Of a stretch of 64,000 nt of DNA, positions 52,608 through 61,072 are shown piece after piece. The notes under the pieces were generated by a model. The model was not told where the DNA came from and made no database searches. It saw only the letters and a list, made by a program, of their open reading frames with translations. Source of the stretch: Spirochaetota bacterium (lineage in GTDB: Bacteria > Spirochaetota > Spirochaetia > Treponematales > UBA12059); contig JAKPPT010000072.1 of assembly GCA_029547205.1 (NCBI GenBank), forward strand, positions 310,001 through 374,000, in the 5' to 3' direction. Each line of letters begins with the position of its first letter. The first letter of the stretch is position 1. The position numbers and the translations under genes are program-made.

Positions 52608-53921
52608 TTAGTGTAAAATCGTTATTTCAACTCTACGATTGCGCGCCCGGTTTTGCTCTGTGTCATTGGGTGCTATTGGTTTATCTGCACCCCACCCTTT
52701 ATATATAAATCTTCCAGCAGGGACTCCCCGTTTTACTAATTCATCAACTATTTTCTTTGCTCGTGCCTCCGAAAGCGCATATTGTCCTTTAGGATTTCCA
52801 ACATCTGCTGTGTGTCCTTCGACTAAAAACATTCTATCAGGAATAGAAAGCAATATTTTGGCAATTTCATCAAGTCGTGGCTTTTCAGATGGAAGCAGTT
52901 CATCGCTGTCTGGTAAAAATCGAAGATCAAACAGTAAGATTACCTGTCCCTTAGGAGAATCAACAATTTCATATAAATTATTTTTAACTATGGATGTATT
53001 TTGATTTTGCGACCCTGTATCTGAACTAGGATTTTGCGCAGTCGTATTCGATGATTCGGTATCTTGATTTTGACCTGTTTGTGTTACATTTGTTTCGCTG
53101 TTTTGTTGATTTTGTGTATCCTGCAAAAGACCCGTGCGTCCCAAAGCAAGTAAAACAGGTTCCGAGGAAAACGCACCGCGAATAAAATGTAACAAAAAAC
53201 CTTTAAATCGAACGGTTTTCCCGCTCTGATAGTAGTATGTTTCATCAATAATTTCGCGAATAAAAATTGGGAAACCTGTATTCATAGAAACATAAATATC
53301 TGCAATTCTTCCACCTTCGGTTCGTATAAGCGAAGGTTCTCCATATTTATCTGTTCCCTTATATCGCACTGCATATTGTGCTTTAATATAATAAACCTGT
53401 TCGTTATTATATTTTGTAATCCCGGCAAATTCATACGCAACCAACACAGGCACACGTACATGCTGTTCTTGTGTATTACCCCTGATAACGACAGTTCCTG
53501 TACCCTCCCAGGTATTACCCTGAACAAGTGGCTGCTGTGGTATGAGTGGAATGCCACGCAAAAGCGGATATCCTGCATCTTTAGTTATTGCAAAAGTTCC
53601 ATCTTTTTTTTCAATATAGTTTATTGGGAAAACTGTATCCATGCGCTTTGCTATTGGAATCATATCACGATAAGCTTCTTCTAGTATTAATACATCTCCA
53701 GAATACTGTAATCCATCTGGTATTTTTTTTATTACAACATCTAATCGTGCTTCCCGATACACATGACCAATATACTTTCCATTCTCATATTTTGAAAAAT
53801 CTGAACGCTCAATAATAACAAGAGGTCCTTCAATACTAGATTGAACAATTGTAATTGTATCAGCATAGAGTAAAAAGAAAACACAAAAACTAATTACAGA
53901 ACAAAGCACTTTCCTGTTCAT
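52608..53921 (-). CDS. OmpA C-terminal-domain envelope protein
   Basis: 437 residues. Signal peptide (~1-20). The first ~250 residues are beta-rich and of unknown fold. A Gln/Asn/Thr/Ser-rich linker (~270-310) follows, then a complete OmpA peptidoglycan-binding domain at the C-terminus (VILLFDLRFLPDSDELL, VEGHTADVG, LSEARAKKIVDELVKRGV, RNRRVEITIL). It should tie the outer membrane or periplasm to the murein. GAGGAAA precedes the ATG, which overlaps the pgeF stop by one base. It heads the sub-cluster of envelope genes that leads into the radical SAM system. Confidence 0.87.
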   Translation of the reverse strand: MNRKVLCSVISFCVFFLLYADTITIVQSSIEGPLVIIERSDFSKYENGKYIGHVYREARLDVVIKKIPDGLQYSGDVLILEEAYRDMIPIAKRMDTVFPINYIEKKDGTFAITKDAGYPLLRGIPLIPQQPLVQGNTWEGTGTVVIRGNTQEQHVRVPVLVAYEFAGITKYNNEQVYYIKAQYAVRYKGTDKYGEPSLIRTEGGRIADIYVSMNTGFPIFIREIIDETYYYQSGKTVRFKGFLLHFIRGAFSSEPVLLALGRTGLLQDTQNQQNSETNVTQTGQNQDTESSNTTAQNPSSDTGSQNQNTSIVKNNLYEIVDSPKGQVILLFDLRFLPDSDELLPSEKPRLDEIAKILLSIPDRMFLVEGHTADVGNPKGQYALSEARAKKIVDELVKRGVPAGRFIYKGWGADKPIAPNDTEQNRARNRRVEITILH

Positions 53922-54679
53922 TAAATTTCCTCATTTGCATATGCTATTACAGCTATCATTCTAGTAAATTGTTCTGGTCTTTCACGTCTATATGAACCAA
54001 ATACTGTATTGCAACTCGTACAATCGTCAGCAACCCATAGTTCTGAGATACCAAAGCGTTCTGCTATAGCAATATTAGCTTGCATAAGATTAATATAATA
54101 TAATCCATTATTATTTTTTACCGATTCATTTCCATAATGCTTTATAAATAATTCTGCACGCTCTTTATCAACTTCATAACAACACTCTCTAATATGAGGG
54201 CCTAACAGTATTTTTATATCACCTGAAGCATATCCTAATTCATTACTGAGCAATACTAGGGCAGATTCCAGTATTCCTGTACCTTTATATCCTGAGTGCA
54301 GAATTCCTATATACTCAGTTTCATGAGTAACTATAAATATCGGAACACAATCAGCTACAGTAATTGAACATGCAGAAAAATTAGAACCTTTTTTAAGTAA
54401 TATTCCATCACCCTGTTTCCCATCAAATTCTTTAATGGAATTGTCTATAGTATATATCTTTTTCCCATGTTCAAGTAACAGTCCACAGCATATTTTTGGA
54501 TTGATACCATGATTAACTAACCACTCATTTCTTATGATATTTCCATTTTGAGGTATATATGTCATCGATCCAGCTTCTCTGGTGCTCATAAATATTCTGA
54601 TTGTTTCAAAACCGTGTATGTCTGGAACAGTAAGTGTATAAGAATCAATCTGCTTCATTGTAAAGCTATGAATAATCAT
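53921..54679 (-). CDS. pgeF: PgeF/YfiH (LACC1-type) multicopper-like purine enzyme
   Basis: 252 residues, family length. Metal-site motifs ILHSGYKGTG (usually HAGWRG) and LGPHIRECCYEV (usually GPCIG...CYEV) with a final FGSYRRE match PgeF/YfiH. Members have been described as purine nucleoside phosphorylase/deaminase enzymes and as editors of misactivated peptidoglycan precursors. It overlaps its upstream gene by 4 nt. In this genome nucleoside import and adenosine deaminase genes also occur, but not adjacent. Confidence 0.9.
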   Translation of the reverse strand: MIIHSFTMKQIDSYTLTVPDIHGFETIRIFMSTREAGSMTYIPQNGNIIRNEWLVNHGINPKICCGLLLEHGKKIYTIDNSIKEFDGKQGDGILLKKGSNFSACSITVADCVPIFIVTHETEYIGILHSGYKGTGILESALVLLSNELGYASGDIKILLGPHIRECCYEVDKERAELFIKHYGNESVKNNNGLYYINLMQANIAIAERFGISELWVADDCTSCNTVFGSYRRERPEQFTRMIAVIAYANEEI

Positions 54680-56409
54680 GTTGTCGCATTTCCTTCAATC
54701 TTGCTTTTTGTAGTTATAAGAGCATAGAGATCATTTATCAAACAGAACCCTCTTTCTAATTTATCTCGTATTTTTTCTAAATTTATTAGAAATTCTTTAT
54801 TATTTCTACCATCAATTTTAGTTAAATTAACCAGAGTATCATATACACTATTTTGCTGTCGTGTTAAAATTCCACGTAAAATAAAAACCAATTTTTCGAA
54901 TGATGTTGTTACTTTTTTAATAATAGTTTCTGTTTCAAAATCAATTGAAAGCAATATTGACTCTGTTTTCTTTTTCAAAACAGATTGGCTTGCAATATCA
55001 TTTTTTGAAACAAGATACTGCTTCCCGATATCTCCTTCTGGAGAAAGCATAAAATCAAATATTTTTAACATATCAGGAATCTGTAAAATGGTATTATATG
55101 CTTCAGTAAATTCTTGTTTGTTATCTTTTTTATAAAAATCTCCCTCAAGCAGAAGTATTTTTAAGTATTTATTCATTTCTGGAATAAATACATTATTATA
55201 AACTGCTTCGATAAATTTTAGCACTCGTGCATATTTGACTGGTGGTACTGTTTCTCTTCCTTTTTCATTAATAAATACTAAATTAGATTGATATGGTTCT
55301 TTAAGATAATAATTTATTTCGATTTGGAGCTGTTCCGATTTTTTTTGGAATGAATAAACTACAAAGTTTTTTTCTATTCTTTCTTTCCAAAATTTTTTAT
55401 AATAAGAAAGCCAATCTTCCCCTCCTGAAACTGGTATTGGTTCGTACTCTGGATTCTGAGCAGCAAGAGCTGTTATATCGTTTAGATATACCTTTTTACG
55501 AAAATTTCGTATTATCTTAAAATTATCCAATAATAACGTTATTTCTTTTGATATTGCCGTATGATATGCATCAAGATTTCCAGTATATTTTTCTCCATGG
55601 TAAAAGAAAAATAATGTATCAAGCAAGCAAATTGATGGAAGATCGTTGATTTCATGCAATAAATTGTTTAATTTTTTTAATAATTCAAAATTTATACTTA
55701 AAGGTGATTCATATTTTCCATCAATTGACAAAAAAGATTCTAATAAATTTTTTATAGGATAATTTGCTAGTTCATTTAAAATAAATAGTAAATGAATATC
55801 AGTAGATACCATTAACCTTACAGAATCGGTAAATTGGCCAGGAATTGCATCAACTGCTTTTTGCATTGCAGATCGTATTTCATGTTCTTTCATATCAGGA
55901 AACTTTTTTTCCATTTTCCATGGATCAGTTGTTTCTAATAATGTACTATGAATATCGCCTGAATATAATGAAACCAAAAAAACATACAGCGGTGCCAAAT
56001 TCTCAGAAACAATTTTTGAAAAAATAGTCCCAAAATAACTTATTGCCTTTTCTAAAATTAAGAGTTCGTCATAAAAAGATTTTAAGAGCATTTTTCCAGA
56101 AATATCAATAAGCCCATGGTATCTACTTGTTATCCTCCGAGCAATATTATGAAGTAATTTCTCTTTTATGAGTTCGGATTTTGGCTTATTTAAAAATAAT
56201 GATTTAAAGAATAAAAGAATTTTATCCAATAATGTTAAATGCTCTGTATATTCTGCAATATGAATATGCGGTTCTTCTACAGCTTCATTAGCAAGCAAGT
56301 TTCCAGCATCATTAGGTGACTGATACAGCTTTAATTTCTCCAGCATTTTTGATCGCTCAGCTGGCGAAATTTCTAGTACTAAACGGTCAAATGTGGATTC
56401 TTTTGCCAT
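54676..56409 (-). CDS. Large hypothetical protein, possibly spirochaete family DUF5312
   Basis: 577 residues, almost wholly helical, rich in Lys, Leu and Glu; no signal peptide. A short hydrophobic stretch (LLDKILLFFKSLFL near 60) is too amphipathic to be a sure membrane helix. From memory it resembles a spirochaete-restricted family (DUF5312); I am not certain. The start has no Shine-Dalgarno and is preceded closely by TATACA, so it may be leaderless. It overlaps pgeF. Function unknown. Confidence 0.6.
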   Translation of the reverse strand: MAKESTFDRLVLEISPAERSKMLEKLKLYQSPNDAGNLLANEAVEEPHIHIAEYTEHLTLLDKILLFFKSLFLNKPKSELIKEKLLHNIARRITSRYHGLIDISGKMLLKSFYDELLILEKAISYFGTIFSKIVSENLAPLYVFLVSLYSGDIHSTLLETTDPWKMEKKFPDMKEHEIRSAMQKAVDAIPGQFTDSVRLMVSTDIHLLFILNELANYPIKNLLESFLSIDGKYESPLSINFELLKKLNNLLHEINDLPSICLLDTLFFFYHGEKYTGNLDAYHTAISKEITLLLDNFKIIRNFRKKVYLNDITALAAQNPEYEPIPVSGGEDWLSYYKKFWKERIEKNFVVYSFQKKSEQLQIEINYYLKEPYQSNLVFINEKGRETVPPVKYARVLKFIEAVYNNVFIPEMNKYLKILLLEGDFYKKDNKQEFTEAYNTILQIPDMLKIFDFMLSPEGDIGKQYLVSKNDIASQSVLKKKTESILLSIDFETETIIKKVTTSFEKLVFILRGILTRQQNSVYDTLVNLTKIDGRNNKEFLINLEKIRDKLERGFCLINDLYALITTKSKIEGNATT

Positions 56410-56452
56410 ATTTGTATACTACTATGAGTGATTAAAACATGCAAGTTCAATT

Positions 56453-57154
56453 TTAATCTATAGCGACAGCTAAAGCATAGATTGTAGAGCATCCGTGTTT
56501 TTTTAATACACGAGCACACTCGTTAATCGTAGCACCTGTAGTCACCACATCATCAAACAGTACAATTGTTCCCGGTAAACTCTTTTTAGTGGTGATTATT
56601 GAAAATTGTCCGTGAATCAATGTCGTTCGATTCATACGATCAAGTTTTTTTTGTTCAACACCCGGTTTGTTTCTATATAAAATTCTTAGTATCAAAATCC
56701 TATAATTTTTTTCTAATACATTTGCAAGTAAAGCAACCTGATCCCAACCATGGTGTTTTATTTTTCCCTTTCGAGGCGGCACTGGTACAAGCGGATACAC
56801 ATTCCATGCTAAAACACACAGCCTGTCATAGATGCATTTTGCAAAATAATACACAAGTGTTTGTATGCCTTTTCCTTTATAAGCAATTAATACAGAATGA
56901 ATTTGAGTTCGATACTGAAAAATTGGAACAAGTCTGGTAAACTCATAACATTTTCTTCTACATTCCATGCATAGATCTTGCTCAGAGATAAGAGGTCTTC
57001 CGCACTTTTTGCATGATGGTTCTATTATAGGATATAGTTTCTGTTCGCAGTGAGAACATAGTGGATACTTAGCATACTGCATTACTTGCGTATTGCACAC
57101 AACACAGGACTGAGGGAACCATAGCTCAAAGATATTTTTTAAGAAATTAATCAT
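56453..57154 (-). CDS. ComF-family phosphoribosyltransferase-like protein
   Basis: 233 residues. N-terminal double zinc ribbon: CVVCN...CSHC and CKKCGRP...CMEC. The C-terminal PRTase domain has VPVPPRKGKIKHHGWDQ and the PRPP loop VLFDDVVTTGAT. ComF takes part in DNA uptake by competent bacteria, but ComF-like proteins (GntX, and others) occur in non-competent ones, and treponemes are not known to be competent; the role here is open. AAGGAA precedes the ATG. It follows mutS after 119 nt. Confidence 0.88.
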   Translation of the reverse strand: MINFLKNIFELWFPQSCVVCNTQVMQYAKYPLCSHCEQKLYPIIEPSCKKCGRPLISEQDLCMECRRKCYEFTRLVPIFQYRTQIHSVLIAYKGKGIQTLVYYFAKCIYDRLCVLAWNVYPLVPVPPRKGKIKHHGWDQVALLANVLEKNYRILILRILYRNKPGVEQKKLDRMNRTTLIHGQFSIITTKKSLPGTIVLFDDVVTTGATINECARVLKKHGCSTIYALAVAID

Positions 57155-57273
57155 TGTTTTTCCTTAAACACTTTTTCATTGTGAATAAAAACTACAATTA
57201 TTTTTTTGCAGCTTTAGCGTTTCTATTGATTATTCCAGAAATTATTGATTTCTGCATGCACATATTAAAAATA

Positions 57274-59874
57274 TTATTCCAGCTCTTTTTTCAGACTAAC
57301 AAGAAGTCCCAGAGCATCAAGTGGAGTCAGAGAGTTTATATCTATCGATCGAATTGTTTGAGCTGCTAGTTCTTCTCTGGAAAATAACATTCCAGTATTA
57401 TTGTTGGTCTTTTTATCTGTAATAGTATCTAATGGTAATTCAGTTTCCCGAGTATCCAGAATGTGTTTTAATTCCGAAGCACGAATTAAAACAGAGCGCG
57501 GAAGACCTGCCAGTCTTGCAACATGAATGCCATATGACCCTGCAGCAGGTCCTGGAACAACTCGTTTTAAAAAAACAATTGTATCATGCGATTGCTCTAC
57601 AGCCATAGAAAAATTTACTAGACCACGATGAGTTAGTTGAGTTAATTCATGAAAATGAGTTGCAAATAATGTCCTACATTGCACGGTATTAAGTAAATAC
57701 TCTGCAACTGACCATGCAATAGAAAGGCCATCGAGTGTTCCTGTACCTCTACCTACTTCATCCATAATAACAAGACTGTTTGGAGTGGCATTATTTAAAA
57801 TACCTGCAGTTTCATGCATTTCAAGTAAAAACGTTGATTCACCACGAGCAAGATTATCCTGTGCACCTACCCTGCAAAATATTTTATCACATATTCCTAT
57901 TACAGCTTTATCAGCTGGAACATAGAGTCCAGCCTGAGCGAGAATTACAATAAGTGCATTCTGTCTAAGATAGGTAGACTTTCCTGCCATATTAGGACCA
58001 GTAATGAGGGAAAAATACGCATTTTTTGTATCGAGATGGCAATCATTAGGAACAAAATTTCCACGTGCAAGATGAACTTCTACTACAGGATGTCTTCCTG
58101 AAACTATTTCCAATTTAGGTTCATTACAAAGTTCAGGTTTACAGTATCCTCGTTGCAATGCACAGAGCGCTGAAGAAGCTGTAACATCAATATGAGCAAT
58201 AGCATGCGCAAGTAATCGCAATACAGGCACAAATTGTTGCAGCCACTCTAAAAGTTCTGCAAAGAGTGTTTTTTCTCTTTCAATACTCTTTTCCGATGCT
58301 GATGCAATTTCTACTTCAAGCTGTGATAATCGTTCGGTTGTAAAACGTTCGGCATTCGTCAAGCTCTGTCTTCTGATAAAATGCTCAGGTACATCTCTGG
58401 CTGCAAGTTTTGTTGTCTCTAAAAAATACCCCATCATCCTGTTGTAACGCAATTTAAGGGTTTGTATGCCCGTTGTTCTACGCTCTTCTTCAAGATACGC
58501 TGCGAGTACATCCCGTGCTGATGAATGGAGTTTCCGTAAAGCATCTAATTCCGAACAGTATCCATCCTTAATTACGTCACCCTCTGTGCAGGAAAGGGCA
58601 GGTTCATCAAACAATGCAGCATCAAGCCTTGAAAGTATTTGTTCAGCTTGTTCAAATGTGGATTCATCCGGAAACAGTTGAAAGTTTTTTGGAATCGCTT
58701 CGTTGTGTAGCAACTTATTGCTTGCAATACAGTGACGCAGAGTTTCCCGGATGCCAACAATATCACGCGGTGTAGCTTTTTTTGTTGATAGCCGTGCAGC
58801 AAGTCTTTCAAGGTCAAGCATACTTCCTAAAATATTTCGAATATCGTTAAGCAGCTTTTGATTCTTATAAAATAGTTCAACAAAATCGAGCCGGTCGTTA
58901 ATTTCCTGCACATTGATAAGAGGCTGTAAGATCCGCCTTCTTAGTTCCCTGCTCCCCATTGCAGTTTTTGTAAAATTGACAACTTCAAACAATGAATAGT
59001 TAACCGTATTGTCATGAAGATTTTTAACGAGCTCAAGATTTTTTTGCGCAGCTTCATCAATTGACAGAAAAGAATATGATTTAAAATTTTTTACAATTTC
59101 GATATGGGAGACATCATTTTTAATTGCATCTTTAAGATACTGCAATACTATGCCGGCAGCAGCAATAGCTGGATCAGTATCATTGAAACCAAAACCAATT
59201 AGCGATAATGTCTTAAAGTGTTTTGTAAGCACTTCAAACCCAGGGCTTATATCAAATATCCAGTCAGGATAGCGATTAAGTACCATTTGTGGCTTATCGA
59301 GCAAATATTCTGCCACTACTGCATGTTCAAGACTTGACTCTCGCACAATAAGCTCTTTTGGCGCAATTCGTTCAAGTTCTTGAAACAAAATATGTTTTTG
59401 TGTTACAGGCAATGTACCTGCATAAAATTCACCAGAAGCAGGGGCTATCCAGGATAGTGCAAACACCTGTTCTTGATGTAGTGTAAATATGCCTAAAGCT
59501 GCAATATAGGTATCTGTCGATGCATCGAGGTATTCATCCTCCAGTACTGTTCCTGGTGATAGCACTTCAACGACACCACGTTCGATAATTCCTTTCCCTT
59601 TACCCGGCTCAGTTAATTGCTCACAGATGGCTATTTTTTTTCCGAGTTTTAAGAGTCGTGCAATATATGCCCGGCTGGCATGCCACGGTATACCGCACAT
59701 GGGAGCAGATTGACGTTTTGTTAATGTTAGATTGAGTAATTGACTTACAACAATTGCATCATCATAAAACATTTCATAAAAATCTCCCAGACGAAAAAAT
59801 AAAATTGCATTTTTATATTCTGATTTGATTCTTTCATACTGGGCGAGTAATGGTGTCTGAGCTGTTTCTTGCAT
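57274..59874 (-). CDS. mutS: DNA mismatch repair protein MutS
   Basis: 866 residues. Mismatch-reading motif DFYEMF near residue 32, connector and lever domains, then the ATPase with GPNMAGKST, DEVGRGTGTLDG and the ATHFHEL segment. It finds mispairs and recruits MutL. The family match is full length. There is no ribosome site: a promoter TTGTAT-17-TATAAT ends 9 nt before the ATG, so the message is expected to be leaderless. Divergent from the STAS gene. In T. pallidum mutS (TP0328) also follows ompH, as here. Confidence 0.96.
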   Translation of the reverse strand: MQETAQTPLLAQYERIKSEYKNAILFFRLGDFYEMFYDDAIVVSQLLNLTLTKRQSAPMCGIPWHASRAYIARLLKLGKKIAICEQLTEPGKGKGIIERGVVEVLSPGTVLEDEYLDASTDTYIAALGIFTLHQEQVFALSWIAPASGEFYAGTLPVTQKHILFQELERIAPKELIVRESSLEHAVVAEYLLDKPQMVLNRYPDWIFDISPGFEVLTKHFKTLSLIGFGFNDTDPAIAAAGIVLQYLKDAIKNDVSHIEIVKNFKSYSFLSIDEAAQKNLELVKNLHDNTVNYSLFEVVNFTKTAMGSRELRRRILQPLINVQEINDRLDFVELFYKNQKLLNDIRNILGSMLDLERLAARLSTKKATPRDIVGIRETLRHCIASNKLLHNEAIPKNFQLFPDESTFEQAEQILSRLDAALFDEPALSCTEGDVIKDGYCSELDALRKLHSSARDVLAAYLEEERRTTGIQTLKLRYNRMMGYFLETTKLAARDVPEHFIRRQSLTNAERFTTERLSQLEVEIASASEKSIEREKTLFAELLEWLQQFVPVLRLLAHAIAHIDVTASSALCALQRGYCKPELCNEPKLEIVSGRHPVVEVHLARGNFVPNDCHLDTKNAYFSLITGPNMAGKSTYLRQNALIVILAQAGLYVPADKAVIGICDKIFCRVGAQDNLARGESTFLLEMHETAGILNNATPNSLVIMDEVGRGTGTLDGLSIAWSVAEYLLNTVQCRTLFATHFHELTQLTHRGLVNFSMAVEQSHDTIVFLKRVVPGPAAGSYGIHVARLAGLPRSVLIRASELKHILDTRETELPLDTITDKKTNNNTGMLFSREELAAQTIRSIDINSLTPLDALGLLVSLKKELE

Positions 59875-59883
59875 AACAGTTGC

Positions 59884-59912
59884 ATTATACGCAAATATGA
59901 GGTAGGATACAA
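59884..59912 (-). promoter_or_regulatory. Promoter of mutS
   Basis: On the minus strand TTGTAT, 17-bp spacer, TATAAT, with only 9 nt to the mutS ATG and no Shine-Dalgarno. Confidence 0.7.
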
Positions 59913-59973
59913 TGAGAGGTTATGTTTAATCTTGCGAAAGTTTAACTATTTATATTACGGAGTACTGTGATCC

Positions 59974-60477
59974 ATGGATGAGATGATTTTTTATAAAAAA
60001 GAAGCCAATACGATATATATTAGAGCAACTGGACATATCACAGCAAATTCCTGTTCCCAATTAAAAGACAGAGTTTTTGAAGATTTTGATAGTGACAATT
60101 CACCCCAAAGCATTCTCATCGATCTTTCACAGTGTGAATACATGGATTCTACTTTTATGGGTTTAATAGCAGGCTTTAATAAGAGACTTTTGCGTTCAGG
60201 TAAAGGGCCTCTTACGCTTTTTAAGGTTACTGCAACATGCCAGAAACTGCTTAAAACAATGGGAATTGCAAACCTTGTCACTCTAAGCGATGATCTACCA
60301 CAATTTCCAGCTATGATGGAACCGATGAATACTTCTGAAAATGCTACCCCAGAATTTATTCTCGATTCCCACAATAATCTTATCGAATTATCAGAAGAAA
60401 ATGAAAAACGTTTTGCAACGCTGCGAACAATTCTGCAAAACACAATCAATGAACAAGACAAGGATGATAAAAAATAA
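59974..60477 (+). CDS. STAS-domain protein (anti-sigma factor antagonist-like)
   Basis: 167 residues. The STAS domain (~1-110) has the phosphorylation loop LSQCEYMDSTFMG, with Ser/Thr at the place where SpoIIAA/RsbV is phosphorylated. A 55-residue acidic, Asn/Glu-rich tail follows. Such proteins switch on a partner sigma factor by binding its anti-sigma kinase; no anti-sigma or sigma gene is adjacent. GGAG lies 11 nt before the ATG; a second ATG at 59983 is possible. It lies between mutS and the convergent ompH gene, where T. pallidum, as far as I recall, has none. Confidence 0.85.
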   Translation: MDEMIFYKKEANTIYIRATGHITANSCSQLKDRVFEDFDSDNSPQSILIDLSQCEYMDSTFMGLIAGFNKRLLRSGKGPLTLFKVTATCQKLLKTMGIANLVTLSDDLPQFPAMMEPMNTSENATPEFILDSHNNLIELSEENEKRFATLRTILQNTINEQDKDDKK

Positions 60478-60478
60478 A

Positions 60479-60498
60479 GGCTGTCCTTACGAACAGCC
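60479..60498 (-). terminator. Rho-independent terminator after ompH
   Basis: On the minus strand GGCTGTTC-GTAA-GGACAGCC, an 8-bp stem (one G-U pair) with a GNRA loop, followed by TTTATTTTTTAT. It ends the tamB-bamA-ompH transcription unit and may also act on the convergent STAS transcript. Confidence 0.88.
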
Positions 60499-60519
60499 CT
60501 ATAGGATAATCTGCCTTTT

Positions 60520-61062
60520 TTAATTCTTGAGCATTACCTGAAGAACCTTATCGGTTATATCAATGAGCGGTGTAAACCAGATTATATTCGAAGTCACTTG
60601 ATTTATGCCCCTGATATCAAGCACAATTGAATACCCCTCACTTTCAGCAACTTGCTGTACTGTTTTATAGAGTCTGTTCATAAAATCATCGGTATTCATC
60701 AATTTTTGCGCTTTTTCATCAAGCTCTGCCTTTTTAATACGAATAAAATCTGAAAGGTACTGTGCCTTTTTTGCTATTTCTACATCAAGTGCCGCTGCTT
60801 CCGACAATTTACCATCGGTCTGAAGCTGTAGTTTTTTCTTTTGCAGATCCATAATTTCATCACTTAATTTTTTAATCTGTTCCTGGATTTTTTGCTTTTC
60901 TGCTTCAAAATTACGCACAGCACTGGAGTCACTGTAGTACGTTAAGTATATTTTCTGCATATCAACTACAGCAATCCGTGTTATTTGCTGCGTTTGAGTA
61001 AAAGCTAAGCTAGAAAAACTAACAACGAGAGCCAGTAATAACACCAGGCGATTTGCTTTCAT
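60520..61062 (-). CDS. skp: OmpH/Skp-family periplasmic chaperone
   Basis: I take the start at 61062 (MKANRLVLLL), 7 nt after AAGGAG; 180 residues. Signal peptide (~1-22, ending LAFTQ). The rest is mainly coiled coil (~50-120), as in the tentacles of Skp, with IAVVDMQKIYLTYY at the start of the mature part, typical of OmpH. It keeps unfolded outer-membrane proteins soluble on the way to BamA. Ten nt after bamA, as in T. pallidum TP0326-TP0327. Confidence 0.88.
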   Translation of the reverse strand: MKANRLVLLLALVVSFSSLAFTQTQQITRIAVVDMQKIYLTYYSDSSAVRNFEAEKQKIQEQIKKLSDEIMDLQKKKLQLQTDGKLSEAAALDVEIAKKAQYLSDFIRIKKAELDEKAQKLMNTDDFMNRLYKTVQQVAESEGYSIVLDIRGINQVTSNIIWFTPLIDITDKVLQVMLKN

Positions 61063-61072
61063 ACATTTCTCC

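Noticed and set aside
57154-57369. 71-residue plus-strand ORF between comF and mutS
   Set aside because: It runs antisense into the 3' end of mutS, has no clear ribosome site and an AT-rich, hydrophobic composition typical of chance translation.
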